A stretch of 32,207 bases of DNA from UBA1740 sp045587025 (GTDB lineage Bacteria > Bacillota > Clostridia > Oscillospirales > CAG-272): assembly GCA_045587025.1 (NCBI GenBank), contig JAZNBK010000016.1, positions 1-32,207 on the forward strand, in the 5' to 3' direction. A program made the position numbers and the translations under genes. This document shows positions 13,089 through 22,367 of the stretch, piece by piece. The notes beneath the pieces were generated by a model. The model was given only the letters and a program-made list of their open reading frames with translations. It had not been told where the DNA came from and did no database searches. Every line of letters begins with the position of its first letter. The first letter of the stretch is position 1.

Positions 13089-14114
13089 TTGAAGGATTTA
13101 TATAATAATTCATATGAGGGTGGAAAGCCCAAGAAAAAAAGATTTAACATTTTTGATTCTCAAAGAGAAGGAAAAGGCGTTAGCAAAGAGGACGCAGTTA
13201 TAACGCCCAACCTTAAAGGTTTTTTCAAAAGCTTCTCTCGTAATTTTAATAAGCTCTTGAGCGTGAACATTTTGATGATTATCGGCAACTTCCCTATTTT
13301 CTTTGCTTTGCTCGGGCTTTCAGGAGTATTTAAAAAACCTTATTTTGCGCCTGAATCCTCATTTTTCGCAAATCTGCACGGAATTATGTTAAACGAGGGC
13401 TCTCATTCACCCGCTACTATGGCGCTTTTCGGGATAGAAGGAATTCAGATAGAAAATTCGGCAGCGACCGTCCTTTCAAATACCTTTCTTATTCTTTCGT
13501 TGCTCTTATTTTTCACCTTCGGATTTACAAACGTGGGCACTACCTTTATTATAAGAAACCTTATAAAAGGCGAGCCGGTATTTATGCTCTCAGACTTTAA
13601 ATATGCAATTAAAAGAAATAAAAAGCAAGCGTTTTTATTCGGCATTATCGACCTTTTGGTTTTAGCGCTTATTCCCTTCAATATTCTCACCTTGATGTCG
13701 GATCTCAGTACAATTCTTTCAAGCATAATATTCTGGCTTAACGTTATCTTCGGCTTCATTTATATATTTATGCGTTTCTATATTTATATGCAAATGGTTA
13801 CCTTTGATTTAAGCATTTATAAGCTGCTGAAAAATTCCCTTATATTTACTTTAATCGGCTTCAAACGCAATTTTATGGCTCTGCTCGGAATTATCTGCCT
13901 TGTTTTCATAGAAATGAGCTTGCTGTTTGGACTGGGCGGAATGCTGCTCCCGTTAGGACTTGCTATTCCACTCGTGGCTCTGTTCGCTTTCGGCACTTAT
14001 ATGGCTGGGTTCGCCTCGTATTTCAAAATTAAAGAAATTATGATTGACCCGTACCAAGATGAGAATACCGAAGATTCTGAAATTACCGAAAATATTCCCA
14101 CAGAGGATTTTTGA
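13089..14114 (+). CDS. YesL-like (DUF624) integral membrane protein
   Basis: 341 residues, TTG start with AAGGAG eight nt upstream. The cytosolic N-terminus (about 60 residues, basic) is followed by five or six membrane helices: about 58-82, 130-152, 180-205, 210-238, 258-280 and 285-308. The pattern with VNILMIIGNFPIF at the first helix, a long loop, FTNVGTTFIIRNLIKGEP after the second, and FYIYMQMVTFDLS with a repeated KLLKNSL helix is that of the DUF624/YesL family. The function of that family is unknown; in Bacillus it occurs near carbohydrate uptake genes. The C-terminal tail is acidic. It stands alone, divergent from the GNAT gene, and ends in a strong terminator. Confidence 0.82.
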   Translation: MKDLYNNSYEGGKPKKKRFNIFDSQREGKGVSKEDAVITPNLKGFFKSFSRNFNKLLSVNILMIIGNFPIFFALLGLSGVFKKPYFAPESSFFANLHGIMLNEGSHSPATMALFGIEGIQIENSAATVLSNTFLILSLLLFFTFGFTNVGTTFIIRNLIKGEPVFMLSDFKYAIKRNKKQAFLFGIIDLLVLALIPFNILTLMSDLSTILSSIIFWLNVIFGFIYIFMRFYIYMQMVTFDLSIYKLLKNSLIFTLIGFKRNFMALLGIICLVFIEMSLLFGLGGMLLPLGLAIPLVALFAFGTYMAGFASYFKIKEIMIDPYQDENTEDSEITENIPTEDF

Positions 14115-14128
14115 TCGTTTTACAATAG

Positions 14129-14162
14129 AAAAGGATAAGAGTACCACCTCTTATCCTTTTTT
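14129..14162. terminator. Bidirectional terminator between YesL-like gene and mutS2
   Basis: Perfect 13-bp stem AAAAGGATAAGAG / CTCTTATCCTTTT with a 6-nt loop, A-run and T-run on either side. It separates convergent genes and also ends the yqfC-mutS2 operon. Confidence 0.9.
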
Positions 14163-14167
14163 GTTAC

Positions 14168-16558
14168 TTATTTAAGCTCTGCGACGGTGACGCCAAAGTC
14201 GCCTTCGCCAAATTCTCCGTTTCGGTATGATTTTACTCTGCGGTCTCGCCTTAATTCCTCTTGCAGAGCTTTTCTCAGAGCGCCGGTGCCCTTTCCGTGA
14301 ATAATTCTCACAGAATGAAGCCCCGCCAAAATAGCGTCGTCTAAATATTTATCTAATTCGTACCACGCTTCATCTCCCGTTTTGCCTCTTAAATCAATTT
14401 CCTGCTTAAAGCTCGATATACTCGGTTTCTTTATTGATTTTGCCACCGTCTGTTCGCTTGATTTTTTTGCGAGATGCCCTTCAAGCAGACGAATGCGAGA
14501 CGTGTTGACCTTTGTTTTTAAAATCCCTGCTTTAACTCTGAACTCTCCCTTTCCGTCGGGATCTTCAAGAACCTCGCCTTCCTGCTTATAATCTAATAGA
14601 TACACGATATCGCCTACCTTTAACGGTCTTGGCAAGGTATAATCCTCGTCCTCTTCAAACTTCGGCGTCTCAAGCTCATAATACAAATCGGAACTGTTAC
14701 GAAGCTGATTTCTTATCTCCTGCTTCGCCTTTGAAAGCTCCTCTGCGAATTTTTTGCTGTCCTGTTTTTTCCTTATTGCGTCCAGCTCTCTGAAAACAAA
14801 TTCGCTTGTCGCTCTTGCGCCCTCTATTAACTGCCTTGCCTTTTCTTTTGTTTTATTCAATTCTATTTCTGTTTCGGCTTGCTTTTTCTGAATTTCCGTC
14901 TCAGATTTATTTTTGAGAATCTCCAATTGACGCCTGAGTTCAATTGCTTCTTCTTTGTTTTTATCCATTTCGAGCCGACTCGCTTCAAGCTGCTCTACAA
15001 CACTTTCAAACCTTCTGTTCTCTATCGAAACGCGTCTTTTCGCCTCATTTACTATATCGAGAGATAAGCCAAGCTTTTCGGATATAGCGAAGGCGTTGGA
15101 TTTACCCGGCATACCGATAATTAAACGGAAGGTGGGCTTCAGTGTGTTTATATCAAATTCACATGAGGCGTTTTGAACTCTTTCGGTATCGAGAGCATAC
15201 GCCTTCAATTCTGCGTAATGCGTCGTGGCTAACGCTATCGCTCCTTTTTTTCTGACTTCCTCTAAAATCGAAACCGCAAGCGCAGCGCCTTCAATAGGAT
15301 CAGTGCCTGATCCAAGCTCATCGAAAATCGCAAGAGATTTCGGCGTTATCATTGAAATTATATCGACGATGTTGACCATATGAGACGAAAAGGTGGAGAG
15401 CGACTGTTCAATGCTCTGCTCGTCCCCGATATCTATTAAAATCTCGCTGAATATACCGACCTCAGAATCCTCGTCAGCAGGAATTTGAAGTCCAGATTGT
15501 ACCATAAAGGAAAATAAGGCGACCGTCTTTAGCGCTACGGTTTTTCCTCCCGTATTTGGTCCTGTGATAATTAAGGTATCGAACTCCTCACCGACGGATA
15601 TATTTATGGGAACTACCTTTTCTTTATCTAATAACGGGTGTCTCGCTCGCTTCAAATTTATAACCGAGCTTTGCGTGATATTAGGTCTTTCCGCCTTCAT
15701 TTGCATAGCGAGAGTTGCGCTTGCGTAATAAAAGGCGAGCTGAGTAATATTGTAATAATTCGATTTTATCGTCGCAGAATATTCTGCACATTCAGAAGAA
15801 AGCAGAGAGATAATTCGCGCAATCTCACGTTCTTCTCTTCCTGCAAGCTCCCTTAGCTCGTTATTCGCCTCAACAACTCCCATCGGCTCAATAAACACCG
15901 TCGCGCCCGACGAGGACGTGTCGTGAAGCAGTCCCTTTATCTCGTTTCTATACTCGTTTTTTACAGGAATAACGTACCTGCCATCACGCATTGTTACAAT
16001 GTTTTCCTGTAAATATTTCGAGCGCTGACCGCTTATAAAGTTTTGAAGCGTATCCTTGATTTTGTTGTTTTCTGCCTTTATTTTTCTGCGAATTTCGGAC
16101 AATTCAGGGCTTGCCTCATCCGCTATATAGTCCTCACTCACAATAACTCTGCTTATTTTATCCTCTAAATGCTTTACAGATAATATACGCCCGAAAATAT
16201 CGTCAAGAGACGTATCAAAGCTTTTGTTTATCGAGATGTAATCTATAATCATTCTGGCAGAACGTAATAGCGCAGCAATATCAAGCAGCTCTCTCGTAGA
16301 AAGAGACGCGCCCTTTTCTGCTCTTTCTATAGAAGGGATAACGCTTTCCGATGCAGAAAAAGAAGGATATCCCTTATAGGATATTAATTTTTTAGCGTCG
16401 CTTGTCCTTGCCTGACGGTTCTTGATAACGTTATAATCATCGGTAGGAGACAATGCGCGAGAGAGCGCCTTTGCGCCGTCAGTAGCTGCGCAATCGGCAA
16501 GCATTTCGGTAATTTTATCAAATTCTAATATTGATAATGCTTTTTGCGTATATAGCAT
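14168..16558 (-). CDS. mutS2: MutS2 family ATPase/endonuclease
   Basis: 796 residues. MutS core and clamp regions (about 1-300), ABC-type ATPase with Walker A GPNTGGKT (333-340) and Walker B/D-loop DELGSGTDP (413-421), a long charged coiled coil (about 510-620), and a C-terminal Smr nuclease domain (721-796) with IDLRG and HGKGTG (754-759). The mismatch-recognition domain I of MutS1 is absent, as expected. In Firmicutes MutS2 (RqcU) has been linked to suppression of recombination and to rescue of collided ribosomes. AGGAGG precedes the ATG. It is the last gene of the yqfC-to-mutS2 run, 8 bp after recO. Confidence 0.97.
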   Translation of the reverse strand: MLYTQKALSILEFDKITEMLADCAATDGAKALSRALSPTDDYNVIKNRQARTSDAKKLISYKGYPSFSASESVIPSIERAEKGASLSTRELLDIAALLRSARMIIDYISINKSFDTSLDDIFGRILSVKHLEDKISRVIVSEDYIADEASPELSEIRRKIKAENNKIKDTLQNFISGQRSKYLQENIVTMRDGRYVIPVKNEYRNEIKGLLHDTSSSGATVFIEPMGVVEANNELRELAGREEREIARIISLLSSECAEYSATIKSNYYNITQLAFYYASATLAMQMKAERPNITQSSVINLKRARHPLLDKEKVVPINISVGEEFDTLIITGPNTGGKTVALKTVALFSFMVQSGLQIPADEDSEVGIFSEILIDIGDEQSIEQSLSTFSSHMVNIVDIISMITPKSLAIFDELGSGTDPIEGAALAVSILEEVRKKGAIALATTHYAELKAYALDTERVQNASCEFDINTLKPTFRLIIGMPGKSNAFAISEKLGLSLDIVNEAKRRVSIENRRFESVVEQLEASRLEMDKNKEEAIELRRQLEILKNKSETEIQKKQAETEIELNKTKEKARQLIEGARATSEFVFRELDAIRKKQDSKKFAEELSKAKQEIRNQLRNSSDLYYELETPKFEEDEDYTLPRPLKVGDIVYLLDYKQEGEVLEDPDGKGEFRVKAGILKTKVNTSRIRLLEGHLAKKSSEQTVAKSIKKPSISSFKQEIDLRGKTGDEAWYELDKYLDDAILAGLHSVRIIHGKGTGALRKALQEELRRDRRVKSYRNGEFGEGDFGVTVAELK

Positions 16559-16566
16559 ATTTCCTC

Positions 16567-17349
16567 CTAACCGATAATTTGTTTATAAAAATCGAGCGAC
16601 TTAAAGCTTTGTTCAATATGATTTATTAAATACTCCTCTGATGCGATAGAAAAACATTTCATATCATTATCCTCTAAAGTAAATGAGAGAAATTTTTCAA
16701 TAGGACAATTTATAACGTACTCCATCGCTAATCTCGCCACTTCGCTTACATAGCATATCGTTGACAGCTTCTCGGCTTCGTATTGAGAATAAACGTCGGC
16801 TTTGTTGTTTTGGTTCTTACACGTACTGCATAAAATTATGCCGTTCATTACGTCAAGATAGAAATCTCCTACCTTGTTATTGCATTTATCGCAGGAGTAT
16901 ATATTTGGCGAAAAGCCCAAAACAGAAGCGCATCTTAACTCAAACGCGGATTTAATTTTAGGCAGAGAGTGCTTTTCCTTGCTTATCGCATACAAGGCGT
17001 TAAGGGTGAGTCTTAAAAGAGGAACATCCGGCATTTCTGCTACGGCGACGTAATTTATTATATCGCAAATATACGTAGCGAGCGCCGTCCTTTCTATTTT
17101 AAGACGAATATCGAAAAAGCTCTCTATAAGATCTACCTCACGCACCCAAAAGTAATCGGACTTTTTATATAGAACGTAATTACTGTAACAAAAAAGCTGG
17201 GTTGCAGCCATATATCTGCTTTTTATCGCCTTGCTGCCGTTTGCAACGGCAGTTATTATTCCCTTTTCCTCAGTGTATAGCGTTATCAGCTTGTCGTTAT
17301 CTGAAATATCGACCGACTTAATTACAACGCCCTTTACATTAAGAAGCAT
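16567..17349 (-). CDS. recO: DNA repair protein RecO
   Basis: 260 residues. N-terminal OB fold (about 1-80), a helical domain, and a zinc-binding site formed by CDKC (153-156) and CSTC (174-177). RecO loads RecA onto SSB-coated single-stranded DNA together with RecR in the RecFOR pathway and anneals complementary strands. It lies 14 bp after era, as in many Firmicutes where era-recO are neighbours, and 8 bp before mutS2. Confidence 0.93.
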   Translation of the reverse strand: MLLNVKGVVIKSVDISDNDKLITLYTEEKGIITAVANGSKAIKSRYMAATQLFCYSNYVLYKKSDYFWVREVDLIESFFDIRLKIERTALATYICDIINYVAVAEMPDVPLLRLTLNALYAISKEKHSLPKIKSAFELRCASVLGFSPNIYSCDKCNNKVGDFYLDVMNGIILCSTCKNQNNKADVYSQYEAEKLSTICYVSEVARLAMEYVINCPIEKFLSFTLEDNDMKCFSIASEEYLINHIEQSFKSLDFYKQIIG

Positions 17350-17363
17350 TTGTTATCTCCCGT

Positions 17364-18248
17364 TTATTCGTTATGATATCCAAAATTCGAAATGGTAGAG
17401 GAACTGTCTCTCCAGTTCTCCTTTACCTTCACCCAAAGATCAAGAAAGACCTTGGTATCAAAGAAAATCTCCATATCCTCTCTTGCGTACGTGCCAATTT
17501 GCTTTAACGTAGCGCCGTTTTTGCCAATTATTATTCCCTTATGGGACGCGCGTTCGCAAAAGATTTCTGCCCTTATTCTTATCATCTTTGAGCTCTCTGA
17601 AAATTCTTCTATAACGACCGCCGTTCCGTGAGGAATTTCGTCCTCCAAAACTCTCAAAAGCTTTTCTCTTATAATTTCGGCAGCTATTTGACGTTCCGGC
17701 TGGTCGGTTACTATATCATCGGGGAAAAACCAGTTGCTCTCGCTAAGATATCCTTCACATTCCTTTAAAACTATATCTACTCCCTTTTTATGCTTTGCGG
17801 ATATCGGCACAACCGCATCAAAGTCGTGCGCTTCGGAATATGCCTGAATAGTTTTTGCCACATTCTCGGCGTTTACCGAATCTATTTTATTTATTACCAG
17901 AATAGCGCCTATCTGTTTCGCTTTTATTTGGTTAATTATATTGCTCTCGATATCTCCGACAGCTCCGCGCGGCTCTACTACCAAGATAGCCGCGTCTGCT
18001 TCACCTAAGGTATCTCCCGCTGTCTTTACCATAAAGTCCCCGAGCTTCGTTCTCGGCTTGTGCATACCGGGAGTGTCCAAAAAAACGAATTGCTTTTCGT
18101 CTATCGTATGTATTCCCGTAATTCTGTTTCTCGTTGTTTGAGGTTTCTTTGAAACTATTGCGACCTTTTCGCCTATAATAGCGTTCAAAAGGGTTGATTT
18201 ACCTACGTTTGGTCTTCCTACAATGGCAATGAATGCTGTTTTTTTCAT
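17364..18248 (-). CDS. era: GTPase Era
   Basis: 294 residues from the chosen start. GTPase motifs: G1 GRPNVGKS (11-18), G3 DTPG (58-61), G4 NKID (120-123), and G5 SAK near 151. The C-terminal KH domain has GIIIGKNGATLKQIG (about 231-245). Era binds the 3' end of 16S rRNA and assists late 30S assembly. An open frame extends 21 codons upstream into ybeY, but the ATG at 18248 follows an AAAGGAAAAGAG ribosome-binding region and gives the normal Era N-terminus. It lies 17 bp after ybeY. In many Clostridia dgkA and cdd lie between ybeY and era; they are absent here. Confidence 0.97.
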   Translation of the reverse strand: MKKTAFIAIVGRPNVGKSTLLNAIIGEKVAIVSKKPQTTRNRITGIHTIDEKQFVFLDTPGMHKPRTKLGDFMVKTAGDTLGEADAAILVVEPRGAVGDIESNIINQIKAKQIGAILVINKIDSVNAENVAKTIQAYSEAHDFDAVVPISAKHKKGVDIVLKECEGYLSESNWFFPDDIVTDQPERQIAAEIIREKLLRVLEDEIPHGTAVVIEEFSESSKMIRIRAEIFCERASHKGIIIGKNGATLKQIGTYAREDMEIFFDTKVFLDLWVKVKENWRDSSSTISNFGYHNE

Positions 18249-18265
18249 ATCTGTTCTCTTTTCCT

Positions 18266-18757
18266 TTAATACAATTCCAATTCTGCTACTATTTTTCTCT
18301 GCCTTTCGCACATTACTTTCTCGTCGTCTGGATCTTCGTGGTCATAGCCGAGTAAATGTAACGTTGAATGGACGGTCAGAAACGCCACCTCTTGTTCAAA
18401 GGTATTGCCAATCTCCTTTGCCTGCTCTTTCGCCCTCTCAAGCGATATTATAATATCACCCAAGGCGATAGCGTGTCCGTCGGCTTCGGTCAGCTCGTCC
18501 TTTTCAAACATAGGAAAGGAAAGCACGTCCGTCGGCTTGTCTATATTCCTGTGCTTTTTATTTATTTTGTGAATATAGCTGTTATCGCAAAAGGTTACGG
18601 AAACCTCTGTATCTCTCCAAAATCTCTCATAGAAAAGCGTTTTTTCTATCGCATCTCTGACAATTCTTTTCAATCTGTATCCGCAATTTTCTTGAGTATT
18701 TACGCCTGAAAAAAGAATTTTAAGCGAATGTCCTTTTTCTTTATATGCAACTATCAT
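18266..18757 (-). CDS. ybeY: Endoribonuclease YbeY
   Basis: 163 residues. The metal site HSTLHLLGYDH (130-140) has the three expected His residues (130, 134, 140), and the upstream motif KPTDVLSFPM (74-83) is also typical. YbeY takes part in 16S rRNA 3'-end maturation and ribosome quality control. It stands directly between phoH and era, its usual place, and all three are on one transcript. Confidence 0.96.
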   Translation of the reverse strand: MIVAYKEKGHSLKILFSGVNTQENCGYRLKRIVRDAIEKTLFYERFWRDTEVSVTFCDNSYIHKINKKHRNIDKPTDVLSFPMFEKDELTEADGHAIALGDIIISLERAKEQAKEIGNTFEQEVAFLTVHSTLHLLGYDHEDPDDEKVMCERQRKIVAELELY

Positions 18758-18774
18758 TTTAACTTCCTCTGAAT

Positions 18775-19797
18775 TTAATTGTTTTTATGAAGATTATAGG
18801 TCTTTCTTTGAGAATCTCCCGCTTTTTTATCCTGGTCGTATTTTTCGTATGCCTGAATAATCTGCCGTACTATTCTATGACGTACTACGTCCCTCTCGGT
18901 GAAGGTATGCACTGCAATACCGTCAATGCCCCGCAGTATTCTCGTAGCTACGCCAAGTCCGCTTTTCTTCCCAAACAAAAGGTCTGTTTGTGTCGGATCT
19001 CCCGTGACGACAACCTTTGAATTAAAACCGAGGCGGGTTAAAAACATCTTCATTTGCTCGGGTGTTGTATTTTGCGCCTCATCTAAAATTATAAAGGAAT
19101 CGTCAAGTGTTCTTCCCCTCATATAAGCCAAAGGGGCTATCTCAATTGAGTTTTTCTCCACGTGGCGAGAATAGTTCTCAGGGCCGAGCATCTCAAAAAG
19201 AGCATCATAAAGCGGTCTCAGATAGGGATCGATTTTGCTCTGTAAATCTCCCGGAAGAAAGCCGAGCTTTTCCCCTGCTTCCACCGCAGGTCTTGTCAGA
19301 ACTATTCTGTTTATCTGCTTGTTTTTTAATGCCTCCACAGCCATTGCGACTGCTAAAAAGGTCTTTCCCGTTCCCGCAGGTCCTACGCCGAAGGTGACGG
19401 TATTTTTTCTTATCGCTTCTATATAGTTTTTTTGTCCTACCGTTTTTGCTTTAATCGGCTTTCCTCGGCTCGTAATGCAGATTACGTTCGCTTCAAGATC
19501 CTTTAAATCCTCGTTCATACCGTCATTTACCATATCTATAACGTAATCAATGCTCTGCTCGGCAATAGTATCGCCTGCTATAGTCATTTTCTTTAAATAT
19601 TCAATTACGGAAACCGCCTTGTTAACCCCCACTTCGTCTCCGCTTACCGTTATAGCGTCTCCCATATCTGCGCCTACGCTATGATTTGAAATTTTAACGT
19701 TAAATTTGTCCTCTATTCTGCGAACGTTTAAATCAAACGGACCGAATATCGACGACGTTTCTGCATTAGATGAGGTATAAACAATTTTTTCAGACAT
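18775..19797 (-). CDS. phoH: PhoH family ATPase (YbeZ-like)
   Basis: 340 residues. An N-terminal KH-like region (about 20-75) precedes the PhoH ATPase domain with Walker A GPAGTGKT (139-146) and Walker B IILDEAQN (236-243). PhoH/YbeZ proteins are nucleotide-binding proteins that interact with YbeY and are thought to be RNA helicase-like; their exact role is not settled. Gap to ybeY is 17 bp, and to yqfD 15 bp. Confidence 0.93.
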   Translation of the reverse strand: MSEKIVYTSSNAETSSIFGPFDLNVRRIEDKFNVKISNHSVGADMGDAITVSGDEVGVNKAVSVIEYLKKMTIAGDTIAEQSIDYVIDMVNDGMNEDLKDLEANVICITSRGKPIKAKTVGQKNYIEAIRKNTVTFGVGPAGTGKTFLAVAMAVEALKNKQINRIVLTRPAVEAGEKLGFLPGDLQSKIDPYLRPLYDALFEMLGPENYSRHVEKNSIEIAPLAYMRGRTLDDSFIILDEAQNTTPEQMKMFLTRLGFNSKVVVTGDPTQTDLLFGKKSGLGVATRILRGIDGIAVHTFTERDVVRHRIVRQIIQAYEKYDQDKKAGDSQRKTYNLHKNN

Positions 19798-19812
19798 ATG
19801 TTTCCCTTCCTG

Positions 19813-20997
19813 TTAATTCGCCTCAAATTCAAGAGGCGTTGCAATATTTTTTACACATTCCGCATTGCATTTTAAAATATAAGATGTTTCGGTAAAAGAG
19901 CCGCTTATGCTCTTTGAAGCGAGCGCGCAATCGATAGTTGCTGACGCCAGCTCTGCCTTCAATCGTGAAAACGCGAGCTTCACCGCCTCCGATTCCGATA
20001 GATGTACAAGCTCGTCATGATACTCACAATATCTTTTTGAGGTAATATAAATTGGCAATTTGACTTTATTAAAAATTACAACTTGCTCCCTTTTATATAT
20101 TGTATCATATTTGTTAGGCATTTTTCCACTATATCTGAAAATATTTATTGTAAAACCGAAAAAATTTACCGAAATCTGCGATATTTTTGATTCTTTATAT
20201 GTTTTTACCTCCTGCTCAAACGGTATTTCTACGATAATTTCCCTGTTTACTCTGCCGAAAACCTCTCCTTTCGCATATACAAAGCTGTATCTTCTGGGCG
20301 ACTCGTAAATTCCACTTATAAGAAGCTCGCCTTTTTTTACGGTTTTACCGACCTTTGTATTTACCATACCTCTTGAGACGGTTATTTCTTCAATTACAGC
20401 ATCCTCGCTTGCCACGAGATTTGCATATTTCCCTTTCGTTTCTTCGCTTTCATTTTCATTCGTCACTGCTTCTATTATTTCAACGTTTACTACGTTTCCC
20501 CGTTTATTTATACTCATCCAGGCGACATCATCGTATTTCATTATGTAGTTATTGCAAATTTCCGTGCTTTTTATTTTTGGAATAAAGGTGCCTATATGAA
20601 GCCCTTCGTTTTTCAGATTTTCTATTATTTCCGCCTCGTTAAGCTGATATGCTCCAAAAACTCTGACGTCCCAGACGAAAAGCGAGGAAACTATCATAAC
20701 AAGCATAAATAAAAAAATCCCTATCCATATGCCTACTCTTTTCTTATATTTTTCAAATATTCGGGGCAAGCCCATTACAGAGCTTATACTATTTGTTGCA
20801 TTGAGCTTTTTTTGAAATTCGATAAAATAATTATAATCGGTATTTGCTATATACAAGGAGCATATTTCATCTTTTTCCTCGCTATACCCCCAGCTTGTTA
20901 TCCTGTATTCATATAAAAAATTATAGACAAGCTCAACGTCCGCTTTTTTAAATTCTATTTTTCTGTATCCTATCAAATAACGAAGAAATCTATACAT
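19813..20997 (-). CDS. yqfD: Sporulation protein YqfD
   Basis: 394 residues. It begins with a YqfD-type cytosolic domain (about 1-80), a single membrane helix (about 84-106, VGIWIGIFLFMLVMIVSS), and a long extracytoplasmic part (about 110-394) with the family segments WDVRVFGAYQL and SRGMVNTKVGKTVKKGEL. YqfD is a mother-cell (SigE) membrane protein needed for normal sporulation in Bacillus. The ATG at 20997 overlaps the yqfC stop as ATGTATAG and is about 10 nt from AAGGGG; an ATG three codons upstream lies too close to that site. Both starts remain possible. Confidence 0.92.
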   Translation of the reverse strand: MYRFLRYLIGYRKIEFKKADVELVYNFLYEYRITSWGYSEEKDEICSLYIANTDYNYFIEFQKKLNATNSISSVMGLPRIFEKYKKRVGIWIGIFLFMLVMIVSSLFVWDVRVFGAYQLNEAEIIENLKNEGLHIGTFIPKIKSTEICNNYIMKYDDVAWMSINKRGNVVNVEIIEAVTNENESEETKGKYANLVASEDAVIEEITVSRGMVNTKVGKTVKKGELLISGIYESPRRYSFVYAKGEVFGRVNREIIVEIPFEQEVKTYKESKISQISVNFFGFTINIFRYSGKMPNKYDTIYKREQVVIFNKVKLPIYITSKRYCEYHDELVHLSESEAVKLAFSRLKAELASATIDCALASKSISGSFTETSYILKCNAECVKNIATPLEFEAN

Positions 20998-21316
20998 TCC
21001 TGCCATTCCCCTTCAAATCAAATCCAATAGACGTTATTACTCCGCTTATCTCCATAGCGTCGCTTGCATACGTTATGCACTCAAGCGACCTGCCCTCGAA
21101 AATTATTCTTTCGCTATGGGCAAGAAGTACTATAAGCGTATCGGTATATTTCTCTATTTTTTTGACGTTGTAAATGAAAATCGCCTTATAGCCGTTCTTT
21201 TCTTCTGAAATTTCAATTCTGCAAGCGCCGTGTGAGGTAATGGACAGGTCGGTAAATTTGGATATTTTTGCAAATAATCCCCGACTTTTTGTCGGCTTCG
21301 CCTTTTTTTCTTTCAT
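20990..21316 (-). CDS. yqfC: Sporulation protein YqfC
   Basis: 108 residues, YabP/YqfC family: a short basic N-terminus and a beta-rich core (SITSHGACRIEI, YNVKKIEKYTDTLIVL, ITSIGF). It is the usual partner upstream of yqfD, and the two genes overlap by 8 bp. GAGGTG precedes the ATG and a SigE-like promoter (21359-21387) heads the operon. In Bacillus yqfC and yqfD are SigE genes. The downstream phoH-ybeY-era-recO-mutS2 genes follow with gaps of no more than 17 bp, so housekeeping genes may receive sporulation transcription. Confidence 0.9.
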   Translation of the reverse strand: MKEKKAKPTKSRGLFAKISKFTDLSITSHGACRIEISEEKNGYKAIFIYNVKKIEKYTDTLIVLLAHSERIIFEGRSLECITYASDAMEISGVITSIGFDLKGNGRNV

Positions 21317-21358
21317 ATTTTACACCTCATTGACAGTAAAAATAAATAGGTACTCTAT

Positions 21359-21387
21359 ATAATATGAAAGGCGGCTATATAAAATGA
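21359..21387 (-). promoter_or_regulatory. SigE-like promoter of the yqfC operon
   Basis: On the minus strand TCATTTT (21387-21381), 14-bp spacer, CATATTAT (21366-21359). This fits the B. subtilis SigE pattern kmATATT-N14-CATAcanT with few deviations. The -35 overlaps the divergent ylbJ start codon. The leader would be about 36 nt. Confidence 0.55.
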
Positions 21388-22343
21388 CCGAGAAAAAAAG
21401 TGATTTAAAATACCGTTATGCGCTCATGCTCTTTTCTTCGCTTTTGATTGTTTTTTCTTTTTTACATTTGGAAAAAATGCTTTCATTTGCGAGCTATGGT
21501 CTTAATCTGTGCGTGCGCTCAATCATTCCTTCTCTTCTTCCGTTCATGATTTTTTCGGATATGCTATTGTATAGCGGTATATTTGAAAAGATACCACGCC
21601 AAATACAAAAACTATTTGAAAGGACATTTAAAATCAGGCAGAACGGTTTAGGCGCTTTTCTGACAGGCGCATTGTGCGGATTTCCGCTTGGGATAAAATA
21701 TGCGTGCGATTTATACAGAAACTCAAAAATTGACAAAAACGAGTGTCAAAGATTAATTTGCTTCTGCAACAACACAGGCCCTGCTTTTGTAATCGCTGGA
21801 ATTGGGATTTCTATAAGAGGAAGCGCGCTTGAAGGTGTGCTTTTATATACGATACAAATTATCTCCGCCGTTTTATACGGTATTATATCGTCACGTGGAC
21901 AGAAGATCAGCGAAAAGGACACTTCACCTATCTCGCAGGATAGCGAATACTCAATTATAGAATCAATTAAAAAATCTTCTCTTAATATGCTCTATATTTG
22001 CGCTTTAGTTATGTTTTTCTCTATAATATGCGGTTATGTAGCTATATTAATTCCCCACCCATTAGTCAATGCAGTTATTGCGTCCTTTCTCGAGGTAAGT
22101 AACGCCTCGCTCGCATGCAATATGCTCCCCGACAAAAATTTATCCTTCGTTCTGACGGCGGGAGCAATTTCATTTTCCGGTATGTCGGTACATTTACAAG
22201 GAGAGATTTTTTATCAAGACATACCTATATCAAAAGGACGATACTATTGCGCGAAATTACTTCAGAGCGGTCTTTCTATGGCTCTCGCATCCTTGATTTT
22301 GCTATTGACTTATCGCTTTTTTCCTGTTAAAATATTTATGTAA
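21384..22343 (+). CDS. ylbJ: Sporulation integral membrane protein YlbJ
   Basis: 319 residues, with about eight hydrophobic segments. The nucleoside-recognition (Gate) family signature is visible: GALCGFPLGIK near 90-100, CNNTGPAFVIAGIG near 128-141, and FSGMSVHLQ near 275. The size and these motifs match YlbJ, a SigE-controlled membrane protein required for spore formation in Bacillus. Its transport substrate is unknown. It is divergent from yqfC and only 67 bp apart, with the ribosome-binding site AAAGGCGG. A clear promoter on the plus strand is not seen: TTGACA and TATAAT occur with an unsuitable 22-bp spacing. Confidence 0.9.
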   Translation: MTEKKSDLKYRYALMLFSSLLIVFSFLHLEKMLSFASYGLNLCVRSIIPSLLPFMIFSDMLLYSGIFEKIPRQIQKLFERTFKIRQNGLGAFLTGALCGFPLGIKYACDLYRNSKIDKNECQRLICFCNNTGPAFVIAGIGISIRGSALEGVLLYTIQIISAVLYGIISSRGQKISEKDTSPISQDSEYSIIESIKKSSLNMLYICALVMFFSIICGYVAILIPHPLVNAVIASFLEVSNASLACNMLPDKNLSFVLTAGAISFSGMSVHLQGEIFYQDIPISKGRYYCAKLLQSGLSMALASLILLLTYRFFPVKIFM

Positions 22344-22367
22344 ATTATTTTAGATATTGGAGTTGCC

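Noticed and set aside
21330..21363. TTGACA and TATAAT in front of ylbJ on the plus strand
   Set aside because: The spacer is 22 bp, too long for a SigA promoter; no closer -10 fits.
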